The position numbers and the translations under genes were made by a program. Shown in pieces: positions 40,180 through 49,303 of a stretch of DNA of 64,000 bases (the stretch's first letter is position 1; each line of letters begins with the position of its first letter). Origin of the DNA: Planctomycetota bacterium. GTDB taxonomy: Bacteria; Planctomycetota; Planctomycetia; Planctomycetales; Planctomycetaceae. The DNA is taken from NCBI GenBank assembly GCA_014584345.1, contig JACTNB010000036.1, positions 186,001 to 250,000 of the forward strand, given 5' to 3'. A model generated the notes under the pieces. The model was not told the DNA's origin. It saw nothing but the letters and a program-made list of their open reading frames with translations, and made no database searches.

Positions 40180-43167
40180 ATGCGCATCGTTCTCTTGTTT
40201 GCCCTCCTGCTGATCGCTCCGTGGTTTGCTCCAACCGCAATCCGGGCCGATCAAAAGCTCGATAGCCTCTACCCTCCCGCCGAGGGAACCACCGATCCTG
40301 GGCTCATCGCCCCCCCGCAGGCGCGCCTGAAGCAGATCCAGCAGCTGTTTCAACAGCGTAACCTGCCGCTCCCGCCCGCGCTGAATTTCGACGAAGATGG
40401 CATCGCCTGTCTGCTGGAATCGCCCTACCTGGCGCAATTCAACACAGGGCGACAGCAGCAGCGGTTTCTCTCGGGACGCCTGGTGATTTTGAATCAAAGC
40501 CCACGCGAGGTTTCGTTTCCCGTGAAGGAGGTCCGCCTCCGCACCAATGGACAGCAATTCGCGGTTGGCGAACACCAGGATCAAATCCGCTACGCTTCTC
40601 TGCAACTCAATGGCCAGCGCTACAGTCTGTCGGAATTGAAACCCGCGGAAACCCTTACCGTCCCGCCGGGAGGTGTCGCCAGCAGTTGGGTGGTCTTCAA
40701 TGGACTCGACGCCGGGAGCGATATTCCGTCGCTCTCCCTGCACTGGCCGCTCGGAGAGAAATCGATTGAACTGGACCTGAGATTGCAGCATGAAGCCCTG
40801 CTGGGCTGGCAGCGGGAACGGATTGGACCCGCCGGCATCATTGCGATCGGCACGATCCACGGCGAATTGAACACCATCAACCTGGGAACGATCTTTGACG
40901 ACGTGGTAGCCCTGGCGACCGATAACGTGGCCCGCGTCGTGATTCAGTTTGACGAGCAAGCCAAGCCCGTCGAGCCCCATCTGATGCAGTGGTTCTTCGA
41001 AATCGCCCGCCGGGCGGGAGTGGACAACCAGAATCTGCAGATGGGCGAGTTCCCCGCCTTGCCTTCGATGATCCGCGAATTGCATCTGGTGGCAGTCCAG
41101 GGAGATCCCCCCCAGCGTTCCCCGCAAGGACCGCTCCGCGTGCATCAAACCCTGGCCGAAGCGGTCCTGGCGGCGGGCGGTTCCGCGTACGAAGTCATCC
41201 CCATGAAGATGTTGCTGGAGGAGCTTCGCGGCGGGCATCCCCTTTCTCGCTGCGCGGCACTCCGTTACGGGGCAATTCGTCTGCCCGCCAGCGTTCTGCC
41301 CGAAGTGATTCAATTGGCACGGAGCATGCCGGACGAGGCCACTCCCCATGCGTCCGATATCCAGCAGTCCGCCATCTTCGCCCTGAGCGAATTCAACGAC
41401 CCCCGGGCCGTCGCCTCGCTCGTGGAACTGGCCCGGTCCCCCGAGGAATCGACGAGCAGCCTCGCCCTCACCAGCCTGGGCGCTTCGCGTTTTCCGAGTC
41501 ACCAGCACGAACTGATGCAACTGCTCGACAGCCCCCCCGAACTGCAGCAACGGGTCATTCGCACGCTCGCGCGGTTTCCCCGGAGACTGTGGGCGGAAAC
41601 CCTGTATGAATACGCCCTGACGCAGGACGTTTCCCTCCGCGTGGAGGCCATCCGGGCCTTGAATGTCATCGGACACCCGCAACTCAACCGGTTGCTGGAG
41701 ACTCTGCTCGACGAGGATCAACCCGCCCCCTTGCGCGAACTGGGACTGGAATTACTTTCTCAACGCGACGATCCCCACAGTCGCGAGCAGGTCATCACGC
41801 ACGCGCTGCAGCGGCTGAAAACCGCTCCCGACACCCAGGCCTTGAACGTGGTGACCCGCTTCAAGGTGCAGCAGTCACTCCCCATCCTGCTGAATCTCCT
41901 GCAAACCGAAACTCCCCTGAGACTGAACATTATCCAGGCCTTGAACGTCATCGGCGATGAACGGGTGCTAAAGGACCTGATCTCCATTTACCCCAAGCTC
42001 AACCCCCAGGAACAAACAGCTGTCTTGAGGACCATCGCACAAATCGATCCGGCGCGATTTCTGGAGTTCTCGCGCGAGGCCTTGAAGTCGGACAATTTGC
42101 AAGTGGTCTCGACGACCGCGCAGTTGCTGCAGGAATTCGCCAGTGTCGATGCCGTGGATGTGCTGATCGAAGCCCTGGGACGACACCCGGCCGACGAATC
42201 CAAGATTACCAGCCTGACACAAGCCCTGGGAAATCTCTCCACGCCAGAATCCCGCCGCTTCCTGATCGAACTGCGAGACAACGGCAGCCAGATACAACAG
42301 CAGCGGGCGCGCACCGCCTTGGAATCGCTCTATTATCGCTCCCCCGCCAACCACATTCACCAGCAGGCCGCGCAAACCGCGCGCTCCGACAACAAGGCCC
42401 TTGCCATCGAACAGTTCACGCTGGCGATCGCAGCCGATCCCACCTTTCCCCACGCCCTGCAGGGACGAGCCGAGGCTTATGCCGCCCTGCTCAAGCACGA
42501 AGAAGCACTGGCCGACTACTCCAGACTGCTGGAACTCGATCCCCACTGGCCCAATGCCCAGGGAGCCCGAGGACAAACCCTGACCGCCCTGGGACGCTTC
42601 CAGGAGGCCCTGCCCGATCTGACGCGCGCCATCGAACAGGATCCGCGCAACCCCAACTGGTTCTCTGCCCGCGGGCATGCCTACTCCATGCTGGAAAAGT
42701 TCGATCCCGCGGAAGCCGACTATCGCAAGGCGCTGGAGTTGAACCCACGCTTCATGACGGCCATTACCGGCGTGGCCTTGTCCCTGGCCATCAGGGGGGA
42801 TCTCGATGCCGCCATGGCGATGCTCCAGGAAGGCCGCGCCGATCATGCCGACAATGCCATCTTTGCCTACAATTCCGCCTGCACCTATGCCCGGGCCGCC
42901 GAATTCCTGCAACAACAGAATCCCACCGCCGATACCAGCAAGCAAAAAATCATCAAACTCGTTGAGGCCGCTCTCGATGAACTGGAACGCAGCATTGAAC
43001 TCGGCTACAAGGATGCCGACTGGACACGATCCGATCCCGATCTCAAAATGCTCCGTGAACACAAACGCTTCGCCAAGGCCCTCGAAACCATGGCGGATAA
43101 ATCGGAACAAGATGCCCCCAAAACGTCCCCCCTCAAACGGGAAGACGCCGGCACACCCAAGCCCTGA
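40180..43167 (+). CDS. Secreted HEAT- and TPR-repeat protein
   Basis: 995 residues from ATG 40180, chosen because a clear signal peptide follows (MRIVLLFALLLIAPWF, cleavage after AIRA). A beta-rich N-terminal part (to about 300) precedes a HEAT region (about 380-720, e.g. VASLVELARSPEESTSSLAL). TPR units follow at about 740-900 (ADYSRLLELDPHWPNAQGAR, then FQEALPDLTRAIEQDPRNPN). It is probably a periplasmic scaffold. This size and mix are common in planctomycetes. No enzyme motif is seen. Confidence 0.82.
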   Translation: MRIVLLFALLLIAPWFAPTAIRADQKLDSLYPPAEGTTDPGLIAPPQARLKQIQQLFQQRNLPLPPALNFDEDGIACLLESPYLAQFNTGRQQQRFLSGRLVILNQSPREVSFPVKEVRLRTNGQQFAVGEHQDQIRYASLQLNGQRYSLSELKPAETLTVPPGGVASSWVVFNGLDAGSDIPSLSLHWPLGEKSIELDLRLQHEALLGWQRERIGPAGIIAIGTIHGELNTINLGTIFDDVVALATDNVARVVIQFDEQAKPVEPHLMQWFFEIARRAGVDNQNLQMGEFPALPSMIRELHLVAVQGDPPQRSPQGPLRVHQTLAEAVLAAGGSAYEVIPMKMLLEELRGGHPLSRCAALRYGAIRLPASVLPEVIQLARSMPDEATPHASDIQQSAIFALSEFNDPRAVASLVELARSPEESTSSLALTSLGASRFPSHQHELMQLLDSPPELQQRVIRTLARFPRRLWAETLYEYALTQDVSLRVEAIRALNVIGHPQLNRLLETLLDEDQPAPLRELGLELLSQRDDPHSREQVITHALQRLKTAPDTQALNVVTRFKVQQSLPILLNLLQTETPLRLNIIQALNVIGDERVLKDLISIYPKLNPQEQTAVLRTIAQIDPARFLEFSREALKSDNLQVVSTTAQLLQEFASVDAVDVLIEALGRHPADESKITSLTQALGNLSTPESRRFLIELRDNGSQIQQQRARTALESLYYRSPANHIHQQAAQTARSDNKALAIEQFTLAIAADPTFPHALQGRAEAYAALLKHEEALADYSRLLELDPHWPNAQGARGQTLTALGRFQEALPDLTRAIEQDPRNPNWFSARGHAYSMLEKFDPAEADYRKALELNPRFMTAITGVALSLAIRGDLDAAMAMLQEGRADHADNAIFAYNSACTYARAAEFLQQQNPTADTSKQKIIKLVEAALDELERSIELGYKDADWTRSDPDLKMLREHKRFAKALETMADKSEQDAPKTSPLKREDAGTPKP

Positions 43168-43271
43168 AGCCTCCCCCTGATTGTTTAAGTGATACTCTCC
43201 CGCGGTTCCTCTGCCCAATCGGCCGCCGCGGTCCTCTGGACACCTTCATTATGGACGGAAAGCCTCCCGCT

Positions 43272-44045
43272 ATGACCTACACCCCGCGAACTCTTGGAAC
43301 CTTGTTGACGCTGTGCGGTTTAATCTGCCTGACCGGGGCGGCCGTCCTGCAGGAATGGAAAAGTGGCATCCCCTGGTCGGAACCGGTCGTTGTCACCCCC
43401 GGAGAAACCCCTCCCCTCCCCCCCTCCGACGCCATTATCCTGTTCGCCGGCGATAACCTCGCCGCCTGGGAAGGAGGAGACGGCTGGACCATCGCGGATG
43501 GCGTGGCAACCGCCGGAGGCAAGGCAGGCATCACCACGCGACAACAGTTCGGCGACTGCCAGCTGCATCTCGAATGGGCCGCCCCCGAGGAAGTCCAGGG
43601 AACCGGACAGGGACGCGGAAACAGCGGCGTCTATTTCATGAACCGCTACGAAGTGCAGATTCTCGATTCCTACGAAAACACCACCTATTTCGATGGTCAA
43701 TGTGGTTCCATCTACAAGCAGTTTCCCCCCCTCGCCAATGCCTGCAAAAAACCGGGAGAATGGCAAACCTACGATATCGTCTTCACCGCCCCCCGGTTCC
43801 ACGACGATGGGTCGCTCAAATCCCCCGCCTATCTCACCGTCTTTCACAACGGCCTGCTCATTCAGAACCATGCCGAATTGCAGGGGGGAACCTTCTGGCA
43901 TAGGCCACCCGCCTACGAAAAACATGATGCAACGGGACCACTCCACCTGCAAAACCACGGGAACCCCGTCCGGTTTCGCAATATCTGGGTCCGCGAGGTG
44001 CAACAACTGCCGCCACGGGACGACCAACCCCTTCCGGCCGCGTGA
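43272..44045 (+). CDS. DUF1080 (3-keto-disaccharide hydrolase-type) protein
   Basis: 257 residues from ATG 43272 (43251 is the alternative) with an N-terminal signal or anchor (LGTLLTLCGLICLTGAAVL). The concanavalin-like DUF1080 domain shows IILFAGDNLAAWEGGDGWTI, GNSGVYFMNRYEVQILDSYE, GEWQTYDIVFTAPRF and a final PVRFRNIWVREV. Family members bind or cleave glycans outside the cytoplasm. The first of two DUF1080 genes here, close to a sulfatase. Confidence 0.9.
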   Translation: MTYTPRTLGTLLTLCGLICLTGAAVLQEWKSGIPWSEPVVVTPGETPPLPPSDAIILFAGDNLAAWEGGDGWTIADGVATAGGKAGITTRQQFGDCQLHLEWAAPEEVQGTGQGRGNSGVYFMNRYEVQILDSYENTTYFDGQCGSIYKQFPPLANACKKPGEWQTYDIVFTAPRFHDDGSLKSPAYLTVFHNGLLIQNHAELQGGTFWHRPPAYEKHDATGPLHLQNHGNPVRFRNIWVREVQQLPPRDDQPLPAA

Positions 44046-44487
44046 CCCTTCGGGATTGCGCGTTTCATTGCCTGCCAGGGCTGCCTGCACTTGCGTGCCA
44101 CCGCGCTGCGAGCCTCAAGGCTCCAAGCAGATCCGGCACGGCTGGCACTGCCGTGGCCCCCATGAATGCGTAAACCAACACGCCCTGACGGGCGCGGCCA
44201 GTGAAGCGGTCGGGGGGCACGCCGCTGGGGACGGATTGTCGATATCGTCCCTCGTTGACATCAATGCACAATGTCGACAATCCGACCCCAGCCACCCCTT
44301 TGTTGAGTACGATGCAGCCACGGGCACAAGGCGTGGGGAGGTTGAAACTTTTGCGTCTGGCTTTGAATTCGGAATTCTTTTCCGTAGGATTGAAACGTGA
44401 GTGGACTTGCCGTGCCTGGCGTGGTTCACTGGAAATGGTATCCAACTCTCCCCGTCACCCTGCCTGTGAAATGCTGGAGGAAGTTCC
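44046..44487. other. Intergenic region with two hairpins, no gene seen
   Basis: Two inverted repeats stand out: CACGGC/GCCGTG at 44137-44155 within GGCACGGCTGGCACTGCCGT, and an 11-base repeat CGGATTGTCGA/TCGACAATCCG at 44232-44284. The first resembles GTGCCACGGC-type intergenic repeats. No convincing ORF, tRNA or T-run terminator. Confidence 0.5.
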
Positions 44488-45237
44488 ATGTCGATCAACT
44501 TAAGTACGCGCGGTCTACTGCTGTTGAGTCTATCCTTCTGCCTGCTGTCGCTGGGAAACCAGGAGACGTCCCGGGCGGCCGAGCCGAAGCCTCCGGAGGG
44601 TTTCCGGGCCTTGTTCAACGGGCGTGACCTGACCGGCTGGTATGGCTTGAATCCTCATTCGGTCGGCAAGCTGGAGGGGGAAAAGAAGGAAGCGAAGCTG
44701 AAGGAAATGCGTGACAGTTTTGCCAGCCATTGGTTTGTGGAGAATGGCGAATTGGTCAACGATGGAACGGGCCCCTATGCGACCACGGACGAAGAGTTCG
44801 GGGATATCGAATTTTTGCTTGAATACAAGACGGTGGCCAAGGCCGACAGTGGCATTTATCTGCGGGGGACTCCCCAGGTGCAGATCTGGGATACCACGGA
44901 GGCAGGTGGTAAGTGGGATCGGCACGCGGATAAGGGTTCGGGGGGGTTGTTCAACAACTCGGCCGGGGCACCAGGTCAACTGCCGCTGGTGCATGCGGAC
45001 AAGCCTTTTGGCGAATGGAATTCCTTCCGCATCAAGCAGATTGGCGACAAAACCTGGGTCTGGCTGAACGATAAGCTCGTGGTGGATGGCGCGGTAATGG
45101 AAAACTATTGGGATCGCAGCCAGCCCTTGCCTGCCCGCGGTCCCATCATGCTGCAGACACACGGGGGCGAGATTCGCTGGCGCAACATTTACGTGCGTGA
45201 ACTGAGCAGCGACAAAACCAAAACGGCGGACCGGTAA
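44488..45237 (+). CDS. DUF1080 (3-keto-disaccharide hydrolase-type) protein
   Basis: 249 residues with a signal peptide (LLLLSLSFCLLSLGNQ, cut near SRAAEP). The DUF1080 fold landmarks are complete: FRALFNGRDLTGWYGLNPHS, HWFVENGELVNDGTGPYATT, SGIYLRGTPQVQIWD, GEWNSFRIKQIGDKTWVWLN and GGEIRWRNIYVREL. It is a different subtype from the neighbour, with a lysine/glutamate-rich insert near 55-70. Likely exported and acting on sugars. GGAGG lies before the ATG. The sulfatase follows in the same direction. Confidence 0.93.
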   Translation: MSINLSTRGLLLLSLSFCLLSLGNQETSRAAEPKPPEGFRALFNGRDLTGWYGLNPHSVGKLEGEKKEAKLKEMRDSFASHWFVENGELVNDGTGPYATTDEEFGDIEFLLEYKTVAKADSGIYLRGTPQVQIWDTTEAGGKWDRHADKGSGGLFNNSAGAPGQLPLVHADKPFGEWNSFRIKQIGDKTWVWLNDKLVVDGAVMENYWDRSQPLPARGPIMLQTHGGEIRWRNIYVRELSSDKTKTADR

Positions 45238-45356
45238 ACGGCAAGGGGAGCCCCGCGAGAACGGCCTGTTCTCAAGGGGCTCCAGCCTCCCATCGTGTTG
45301 CATTCACTGGGGAATCGCGTGGCAGTTTCTGCGTGCAGAGAGGAAGGACTTCCGGA

Positions 45357-46880
45357 ATGTTGAATCGCCTGTTGCTGTGCCTGGGGATGCTGCAGGTCGG
45401 CCTGGTGGGGACCAGTTTGGCCGGGGAGTCGTCTTCTTCCGGACTGGAACTGCCGCGGATCGCGGGAGTCAAGCCTCGCAGCGTGTTGTTCGTGCTGACG
45501 GATGATCATCGCTACGACGCGCTGGAGTTTCTGGGACATCCGTTTTTGAAGACGCCCCACATGAACCGGCTGGCGGCGGAGGGGATCCATTTTTCGGCCG
45601 GATATGTGACCACGTCGCTCTGTTCACCCAGTCGCGCATCGATTTTGACGGGCAGGTACGCGCACAATCATCGGGTCATCGACAACAACAACCCGACGCC
45701 CGAGGGGACAATTTTCTTCCCTCAATACCTGCAACAGGCCGGGTATCAGACAGGGTTTTTCGGCAAGTGGCACATGGGAGGCGACAGCGACGCGCCCCGC
45801 CCGGGCTTTGATCGCTGGGTGAGTTTTCGCGGACAGGGGCACTATCCCCCCCACCCGAGTGGACTGAATGTCGATGGCCAGCGCGTTCCTCGCAAGGGTT
45901 ACATTACGGACGAGATAACCGATTATTGCATCGACTGGTTGAACGCGCGGGACCGGGATAAGCCGTTTTTTGCCTATTTGTCGCACAAGGCCGTGCATGC
46001 CGAGTTCCTCCCGGCGGAGCGGCATCGGGGAGTGTATCGCGATGCGGAAGTGAAGCCACCCGTCACGCAAGCCGATACCGAGGAAAATTACCGGGGCAAA
46101 CCCCGCTGGGTGAAGGATCAGCGCAACAGCTGGCATGGTGTGGATTTTCCGTATCACAGCACGCTGGATGTCGCCGAGTATTACCGCCGCTATTGTGAAA
46201 CCCTGTTGGCGGTGGATGAAAGCCTGGGGCGTGTCATGCAGATCTTGGCGGATCAGGGAGTGCTCGACGAGACACTCATCATTTACATGGGCGATAATGG
46301 GTTTTGCTTCGGGGAACATGGGCTGATCGACAAGCGGACTGCGTACGAAGCCTCGATGCGGGTTCCCTTCCTGGCGCGCTGTCCGTCGTTGTTCGCGGGG
46401 AAGCAGGTGATCGACAAGGTAGTGGCGAATATCGACATTGCCCCGACAGTGCTGGAAGCGGCCGGTCTGCAGGCTCCAGCGGGGATGGATGGGCGCAGTT
46501 TTTATCAACTAATGCAGGGGAAGGAGAGCGAGTGGCGCGAAGCGTTGCTGTATGAATACTACTGGGAACGCAACTTCCCCCAAACCCCGACCATGTTCGC
46601 AATTCGTACCGATCAGTACAAATTCATTACGTATCAGGGGATCTGGGATATCGACGAATTGTACGACATGCGTGCCGATCCCCTGGAACAAAACAACCTG
46701 ATCCATGACTCTCGAATGGAACCGGTTATCGCGGGTCTCAAGCAGCAACTGTTTCAGGAATTGCAAGCGACCGGTGGCATGTATATGCCGCTGTATCCGC
46801 ATCGCGGTCGACAACAGAACCTGCGCACGCGAACCGGCAGCGAGCCCGGGGATTTTTCGCGGGAATTGTATCGCGAGTAA
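45357..46880 (+). CDS. Secreted type I sulfatase
   Basis: 507 residues from ATG 45357 with a signal peptide (LLLCLGMLQVGLVGTSLAG). The metal-binding start VLFVLTDDHRYDAL and the sulfatase signature CSPSRASILTGR, with Cys89 to be turned into formylglycine, are present. So are KWHMGGD, FFAYLSHKAVHAEF and the second metal site YMGDNGFCFGEHG. It should cleave sulfate esters from polysaccharides outside the cytoplasm. Planctomycetes carry many of these. The two DUF1080 genes upstream suggest a shared carbohydrate role. Confidence 0.95.
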   Translation: MLNRLLLCLGMLQVGLVGTSLAGESSSSGLELPRIAGVKPRSVLFVLTDDHRYDALEFLGHPFLKTPHMNRLAAEGIHFSAGYVTTSLCSPSRASILTGRYAHNHRVIDNNNPTPEGTIFFPQYLQQAGYQTGFFGKWHMGGDSDAPRPGFDRWVSFRGQGHYPPHPSGLNVDGQRVPRKGYITDEITDYCIDWLNARDRDKPFFAYLSHKAVHAEFLPAERHRGVYRDAEVKPPVTQADTEENYRGKPRWVKDQRNSWHGVDFPYHSTLDVAEYYRRYCETLLAVDESLGRVMQILADQGVLDETLIIYMGDNGFCFGEHGLIDKRTAYEASMRVPFLARCPSLFAGKQVIDKVVANIDIAPTVLEAAGLQAPAGMDGRSFYQLMQGKESEWREALLYEYYWERNFPQTPTMFAIRTDQYKFITYQGIWDIDELYDMRADPLEQNNLIHDSRMEPVIAGLKQQLFQELQATGGMYMPLYPHRGRQQNLRTRTGSEPGDFSRELYRE

Positions 46881-46944
46881 CGGAAACCGTAGTGGTTGCA
46901 ACAGGGATGCCTCCACGCTCTTCTGAAGATAGTCTGGAGCCGAC

Positions 46945-48021
46945 GTGCCTTTGGAAATACGCCCCTACGAGGGAACGGCTCAGGACCTGAGCCGTTTCGT
47001 CGTGGAAAACTGGCTCGCCTCCTACCAGGGGAAAATGGCTGTTCCCGACTGGACGGCAGAGTACTTCGACTGGCAGATGACCGGCCCGTTATCTGCGAAT
47101 CGAGACAGTTTAATCTCGGCCTGGGATGGGGACAAACTGGTCGGCACGCTGTTGTACATGCCCTTTCCCCTGTGGGTGCGAGGGCAGGAGCATCCCGGCT
47201 GCCTGGGCAGCTGGTTGACGGTGGCCCCGGAATATCGGCGTCACGGCGTCGCATCGCTGATGTCGTCGGCGATGCGCGAATGCCAGCAACAGCACGGGTA
47301 TTACGCCCGGCTCGGCTATGCCTTTCAGGGGGCGCGGATTTCCCTGGGGCCCCGTTTCTGGTGCCGGTCCGCTGCGAAAACACAAACCTTGATGCTAAAG
47401 CCGTTGAGATTGTGGGCTCGCGTGCTGAATCAAGCTGCGGTCGCCGACTGGTCCAACAAAACCTGGGAGCGGATCCTGTTGAAGCTGCTCCCCTCGGTCG
47501 CCTGCCAGGTGGCCCGGCCAGCCCAGGATGTGCGCGTGCGTCCCTACGAACGCCAGGATCTAGCCACCTGCCAGGAGTTGATCAACCGTCAGGCCCAGCA
47601 GGCCGATCTGGCAATGCTGTGGACCGAGGAACGGCTGCTCAGGTATCTGTCCTACGGTTCCCTGGCTCATACACTGGTGGTGGAACGGGCGGGTCAGGTA
47701 GCCGGATTTCTGAATTATCACTTACTGAGGCTGCACTTGCGGGGGAGTCTTCTCTCGGCGGTGATCGACATGCTGGCCTGCCAGGAATTGACAGCCCGCG
47801 AAGTGCGTGCCCTGCTGAATACCGCCTTGCGCACCATGCGCGATGAACAGGGGGTTTCACTGGTTCTGATGCGAGAGTTTGCTGGTCAGCCCGTCGGGGG
47901 ACTCCTCAATACCCGATTCCTGCCTCAATTGGCGGATTCCACACTGATGTTGACGGGAGCCACCACGGAGGCAGCGGAGGAACTGCTTCAGTGCAAAAAA
48001 GTGCATGTGTTGTGGCGATAA
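46945..48021 (+). CDS. GNAT-family N-acetyltransferase
   Basis: 358 residues from a GTG. The N-terminal GNAT domain shows LEIRPYEGTAQDL, SAWDGDKLVGTLLY and the acetyl-CoA loop region GSWLTVAPEYRRHGVASLMS with the R-x-x-G/A signature. A second half (from about 195, VRPYERQDLATCQELI) looks like another GNAT-type domain, giving a tandem arrangement. Substrate is not readable. The next gene, a DUF2156 protein, has a related fold. Confidence 0.8.
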   Translation: MPLEIRPYEGTAQDLSRFVVENWLASYQGKMAVPDWTAEYFDWQMTGPLSANRDSLISAWDGDKLVGTLLYMPFPLWVRGQEHPGCLGSWLTVAPEYRRHGVASLMSSAMRECQQQHGYYARLGYAFQGARISLGPRFWCRSAAKTQTLMLKPLRLWARVLNQAAVADWSNKTWERILLKLLPSVACQVARPAQDVRVRPYERQDLATCQELINRQAQQADLAMLWTEERLLRYLSYGSLAHTLVVERAGQVAGFLNYHLLRLHLRGSLLSAVIDMLACQELTAREVRALLNTALRTMRDEQGVSLVLMREFAGQPVGGLLNTRFLPQLADSTLMLTGATTEAAEELLQCKKVHVLWR

Positions 48022-48170
48022 ACGGGACTCATTCAGCAATAATGCCAATTCTCGGACCGTTTCCCTTCGCAACACCGGGCGATCCCGTAAGATAGTTCCT
48101 GTTATCTCGTCCCTGAAGAGAAAGCCGGGCCTGGCTGCACGCTGGTGCTCCTTCAATCATAAACGGTTCC

Positions 48171-49289
48171 ATGACTACGCAGATCAATAATCCCTCGAAC
48201 GATGGTTCGGGGGCCTTACCGCATAAGGTACCCCTGGTAGAATCCTGCGCGTTCGAACATGGTTGTTATCCCGATTCCTACCTGATTACGGAGCCGGATT
48301 ACGAGCATTTCTGGGATGCGGAGCGCACGGGTTGTATTGGTTATTATCGGGACGGGCAGTATCTGCATGTGGTGGGTGGTGTGATTGCCCCGCCGGATCG
48401 ACAGGACGAAGTTTTGCGTCAGTTCACGGAATTTAGCGACGCGAACCGGTTTCTTTCTACGTTTTTTTCCATCTCCGAAACGGACCTCCCGCTGTTTCGC
48501 AAGTACGGCTATCAGACGACGAAGTTCGGCGAGCACACAGATTTACCCCTGGACAACCATTCGTGGTCGGGCAAACCCCATGCCTGGGTCCGTCGTCAGG
48601 TCAGTTTTGTCTCGCGGCAGGGTCTGGTGGCCCGGGAGATCCCGTTGCACGCGCTTTTGCCCGCCGAGCGGACTCGCGTTTTTTCACAGCTTGAGGAGAT
48701 CAACCGCGAGCATCTCTCGGCACGGGTGTTTCAGCACGAAATCGGGCTGCTGGAGGGTCGGCTCTTACCCGAACACTTCTATCGGCGGCGGCTGTTCGTG
48801 GCCAGTGAAGCGGACAATCCCGAACGTTGGCAGGCGTTCGTGGCCTGCACGCCGATGCGGGGAGGCCGCGCCTGGGCGACGGAATTGTACCGCAATCGCA
48901 ACCAAAGTGTGCGGGGTGTAATTCCCTTTCTGATCGCCGCGCTGATCGATCAATTCAAGGCGGAAGGGAGCGAGAGTGTTTCGCTCTGCATGGTCCCGGC
49001 GATTAACTGCGGGGAGCCTTTGCCGGGCGACAGCCGCCTGGCACGATTATCGCTTGGCTTCTGGGAAAAGCGTCTGGCGTTTATCTTCAACTCCCGGGGG
49101 CTTTATCACTTCAAGAGTCGATTCCGCCCGGTGTTCTCTCCGGCTTACCTGTGCGTGCGCCCGGGTGTGAGCCTCGGTTCCACGTGGTCCTTCATGAAAA
49201 TGGCGGGGCTCTTTCAGTTCCGGGCCTTTGACTGGAAACGCGTGTTATTTTCGCGCAAGGGGGGAACGCGTCCCTCCGAAGAGAGCTAA
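48171..49289 (+). CDS. DUF2156 / phosphatidylglycerol lysyltransferase-like protein
   Basis: A 372-residue protein without membrane segments. It matches the C-terminal aminoacyl-transferase domain of MprF-type proteins (DUF2156, GNAT-like fold): YLITEPDYEHFWDAERTGCI near the start, GKPHAWVRRQVSFVSRQG in the middle, and RGLYHFKSRFRPVFSPAYLC near the end. MprF adds amino acids to lipids, but a standalone domain may use another acceptor. Confidence 0.85.
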   Translation: MTTQINNPSNDGSGALPHKVPLVESCAFEHGCYPDSYLITEPDYEHFWDAERTGCIGYYRDGQYLHVVGGVIAPPDRQDEVLRQFTEFSDANRFLSTFFSISETDLPLFRKYGYQTTKFGEHTDLPLDNHSWSGKPHAWVRRQVSFVSRQGLVAREIPLHALLPAERTRVFSQLEEINREHLSARVFQHEIGLLEGRLLPEHFYRRRLFVASEADNPERWQAFVACTPMRGGRAWATELYRNRNQSVRGVIPFLIAALIDQFKAEGSESVSLCMVPAINCGEPLPGDSRLARLSLGFWEKRLAFIFNSRGLYHFKSRFRPVFSPAYLCVRPGVSLGSTWSFMKMAGLFQFRAFDWKRVLFSRKGGTRPSEES

Positions 49290-49303
49290 CCGATCGGTCG
49301 GCC

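Noticed and set aside
39712..41721. 669-codon minus-strand ORF across the Nudix and HEAT/TPR genes
   Set aside because: It spans two genes with clear motifs on the plus strand, and its product matches no family pattern.
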